Shown here in pieces: positions 62,901 to 64,000 of a stretch of DNA of 64,000 nucleotides. Positions within the stretch are counted from its first letter, which is position 1. Each line of letters begins with the position of its first letter. The stretch is from Hemicordylus capensis (lineage: Eukaryota; Chordata; Lepidosauria; Squamata; Cordylidae): contig NC_069657.1 in the NCBI RefSeq assembly GCF_027244095.1, forward strand, positions 244,940,674 through 245,004,673. Direction: 5' to 3'. The position numbers and the translations under genes were made by a program. The notes below the pieces were generated by a model, which saw only the letters and a program-made list of their open reading frames with translations, had not been told where the DNA came from and ran no database searches.

Positions 62901-64000
62901 TGGAGGTGCACCCAGAACTCTGTGGGGTCTTGGAGGAAGGATATCTGGGCATTGTGGAACTCACCTGCCTTCAGATGCACACCAGGCAGTGAGGCAACAG
63001 CCACTGCAGGCTGTGTTCCCAACAGAGAGCCCAGCTCTTTTTCAGCAGGGGCATCCAGTGTTTCCACACCTCGATTGCTATACAAGAGGCTCTGGGCCAG
63101 GCACTGAGCCTGTACCCCATATAAACAGTTAAGGTTGAGGCCATCTTCCCCATAGAGGGTCACATAATAGAGGTGCTCAAAGGGACAATAAGCTTCAATG
63201 CGTGCTTGCACCACCTTGCCCAACAGCAATGTTTTAAGTTCACTGATTTGTGAGCGAGCCCAGCCACAGCCCCCATCTGTGATACCCTGCAGTGAGCAAG
63301 GGTAGGTTACCACCGGCATGCGGAAACACTCAGCTGGCAAGCGGTGCAGGTTTCTCTTGGTCACAAACTCCTTCCTGCCATAGTCTACACAAATCACTTG
63401 GGCCACTGCCCCTGGCTGCTCCTCTGGACCAACCCCAGGGTATACCTCCAGCAGTAAAGCTCGGTACCAGCATCCATCTATGCCGCGGGCAGCACAGGGG
63501 GAACCTGAGGTGGGCAAAGCCTCTTGGAGGTCTTTTCCTTTGGTTGCCTCAAAAGCTTGGTACATGGCACCCGAGAGTCGCTGGATCTCTTTGGAAAGGC
63601 TGCGCAGTTGGCAGTACACTCGGTGAGGATCCGAGATCTGAGTCACCAACACGGGCTCGGTCACATCTAACTCCAGCCGAGGATAGAAGTAATCCAAGGG
63701 GCCAGAAACTGGCGGGCTTCGAGTTGCGACGGTGGCGGCGGTCTGAGGCGGGGAGGAAGGCCGCTCTGGCGGGGGGACGACGACATCGTCAGTGCAATTG
63801 AGGGAGCTGCCGAGCAGCGTGCGGAAGGCGCCGGGGGAGATCTGGCTGGCGAGCCCCAGGTGGTGCATTTGCGCCAGGAGCCAGGGCAGCTCCAACACGA
63901 CCAGGCGCTGCGGGATCAGCACTTCCCGGACGAGGCCGGAGACCTCCTTGCCGTGCAGGTAGCCCAGGAACTCCACCGCGCCCGCCGTCCAGCTGAAGCT
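50843..64000 (-). CDS. TDRD6: TDRD6, Tudor domain-containing protein 6, six exons, 5' end off window
   Basis: Germ-line scaffold of the chromatoid body/germ granules; its Tudor domains bind methyl-arginine ligands in the piRNA and RNA-processing machinery. Exons on the minus strand are 58216->64000, 56069-56190, 55837-55926, 53247-53307, 51247-51273 and 50843-50916. Phases fit at all junctions. The large exon carries about 1,920 residues with six Tudor signatures near 63385 (VDYGRKE), 62710 (VDRGSTE), 61830 (VDYGNKE), 61200 (VDFGNTQ), 60245 (IDYGNSA) and 59580 (IDYGTEE). A seventh, shorter Tudor-like unit spans the next two exons. The reading frame is open past the right edge (GAVEFLGYLHGKEV matches human ADAVDFLSNLQGKEV), so an N-terminal part lies outside. 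The acidic linker before the last Tudor is poorly conserved, as in mammals. Confidence 0.95.
51247..51273 (-). CDS. TDRD6: TDRD6 27-base micro-exon
   Basis: Acceptor TTTCTTCAG, donor GAAG|GTAAGT, phase 1 on both sides. It adds FPKDGDRE after a junction glycine, corresponding to human GFSSVSEEE. Skipping it would keep the frame, so it may be alternative. Confidence 0.75.
51347..51647 (+). mobile_element. 5S rRNA-derived SINE, copy 2
   Basis: AGCTAAGCAGGGTCCGCCCT ... GGGAGACTAGAAG, body GGGATGGAGCCACTCT and tail GTCTGACTCAGTATATGGCA. It is antisense to TDRD6, upstream of the micro-exon. Confidence 0.88.
52583..52867 (+). mobile_element. 5S rRNA-derived SINE, copy 3
   Basis: AGCTAAGCAGGGTCTGCCCT ... 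GGGAGACTTGATG and tail GGTCTGACTCTGTATATGGC. In the same TDRD6 intron as copy 2 and in the same orientation. Confidence 0.9.
53247..53307 (-). CDS. TDRD6: TDRD6 small exon
   Basis: 61 bases, phase 0 to 1, acceptor GTGTCTTTCTAG and donor GAAG|GTAAGA. It encodes TLHSKEHTLCPMPAGDLAIE, which lines up with human TVGKDLPFMPSDDATTK. Most similarity is in the spacing and the MP motif. Confidence 0.82.
53540..54050 (+). mobile_element. L2-type LINE 3' end
   Basis: CNWCRMRLPDQVTM, YKELHSLLKHFQTKHRALVV and GPEYLREYF correspond to the widespread LQxVQNxAAR ... FKxLxxxxKA ... PxYL end of L2/CR1-group reverse transcriptases, followed by a T-rich tail and GTAAACTGCCTAGAGGTG. Confidence 0.65.
54050..54268 (-). 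mobile_element. MIR-like tRNA SINE, well preserved
   Basis: On the minus strand: A box GTGGTGTTGTGGTTAGGGTG, B box GAGTTCAAATCC, core GGGCCAGTCACTTCTCTCTC, TGGTTGTGATGAGAAACTC and a LINE-like tail to 54050. Confidence 0.78.
54590..55545 (-). mobile_element. L1 LINE, 3' end of ORF2
   Basis: A 169-codon minus-strand frame (55445-54936) contains WEKLWKSDLKSTACYALKEN, CWKCGHIEGTFFHMWWTCGR and AKAYWDMIYNKLKKVL, the L1 C-terminal Cys/His domain. 5'-truncated; an A/T-rich 3' UTR runs to about 54590. It lies in a TDRD6 intron. Confidence 0.85.
55837..55926 (-). CDS. TDRD6: TDRD6 exon, C-terminal Tudor part 2
   Basis: 90 bases, phase 0 on both sides, acceptor TTCTCACAG and donor GAG|GTACTG. It reads VLNLSSGDEERVNPINVWNG then IPEMDSDLTE, almost the same as human VLNLSNGMEEIVNPENVWNG. 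It completes the Tudor fold begun in the previous exon. Confidence 0.92.
56069..56190 (-). CDS. TDRD6: TDRD6 exon, C-terminal Tudor part 1
   Basis: 122 bases after acceptor CTCTTTTTAG, donor AAAG|GTAAGG, phase 1 to phase 0. It reads ESNATTCSLKGFDIGSKCMV then RSGLQWYEGQILEVSAEYTK, matching human YTLKAFTVGSKCVVWSSL and WSKCEILE. Confidence 0.92.
56880..57545 (+). mobile_element. CR1 LINE 3' end
   Basis: The + strand reads SHLEYCVQLWSEQLRDDFTE then LEKVQQRATKMIRNPEHIPY, the CR1 ORF2 C-terminus, followed by the 3' region to GGATGCTGGACTATATAGA. Antisense to TDRD6. A frameshift follows HIPYTERL. Confidence 0.85.
57717..57884. repeat. 168-nt near-perfect hairpin in a TDRD6 intron
   Basis: Inner 27-bp arms (57769-57795 and 57804-57830) are exactly complementary around an 8-base loop TGTCATGC. 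Outer arms CCACACTAGAATGGAGCAAG and CTTGCTCCATTCTAGTGTGG also match, with small bulges between. It may be a palindromic MITE; it would be transcribed within TDRD6. Confidence 0.9.
58216..64000 (-). CDS. TDRD6: TDRD6 giant exon (5' partial)
   Basis: A single exon of at least 5,785 bases holding six of the Tudor repeats; a giant coding exon is usual for this gene. It ends with SSG and a phase-1 donor GCAG|GTAAGA at 58215. Translation continues from the next exon as AESNATTC, so the in-frame reading KTLTLDFVLRFLGHE beyond 58216 is intronic. No start codon is assigned: GTG at 63976 is an internal Val. Confidence 0.95.

Noticed and set aside
63292-63801. 169-codon plus-strand frame at the right end
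   Set aside because: Antisense shadow of the GC-rich TDRD6 exon.

Overview
This is a 64 kb piece of vertebrate nuclear DNA. It is very probably from a squamate reptile (lizard or snake), but I cannot name the species. The evidence is spliced genes with GT/AG introns and a repeat mix typical of squamates: 5S rRNA-derived SINEs, tRNA SINEs with a Bov-B-like tail, CR1, L1, L2-type and Bov-B LINE ends, foldback hAT elements, Helitrons, a Tc1 remnant and a DIRS-type relic. No bacterial features, CRISPR arrays or operons were seen.

Two host genes are clearly present, tail to tail. PLA2G7 (platelet-activating-factor acetylhydrolase) lies on the + strand. Ten exons can be placed by hand between about 20.8 and 46.2 kb, giving about 395 residues with the Ser/Asp/His catalytic triad. 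The signal-peptide exon(s) were not found, and the first recognisable exon has an unclear start. TDRD6 (a multi-Tudor germ-granule protein) lies on the - strand. One exon of more than 5.7 kb runs off the right edge, followed by five small exons ending at 50,843. The same convergent pair is found in mammals, so this is conserved synteny. A CpG-rich block at 7.7-8.16 kb is a likely promoter, possibly for PLA2G7 through an untranslated first exon.

Layout: 0-7.4 kb is repeats (tandem arrays, a CR1, hAT elements, a Helitron). 7.7-8.2 kb is the CpG block. 8.2-20.5 kb is mainly non-coding with SINEs, a Tc1 remnant, a Bov-B end and two Helitron/hAT zones. 20.8-46.6 kb is PLA2G7, with introns filled by a Helitron, foldback hATs, a rearranged L1, a 1.2 kb terminal-inverted-repeat element, a DIRS-type relic and nested foldbacks. 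46.6-50.5 kb is a CR1 split by a foldback element. 50.5-64 kb is TDRD6, with SINEs, an L1 end, a CR1 end and a striking 168-nt hairpin in its introns.

I found no convincing new multi-gene system. The observations most worth checking are the TDRD6 intron hairpin, the 1.2 kb element with many CTCATGAG-like palindromes, the nested foldbacks just after a weak PLA2G7 splice donor, and the odd N-terminal exon of PLA2G7. All splice sites, family names and repeat edges were read by eye, without alignment or database search.
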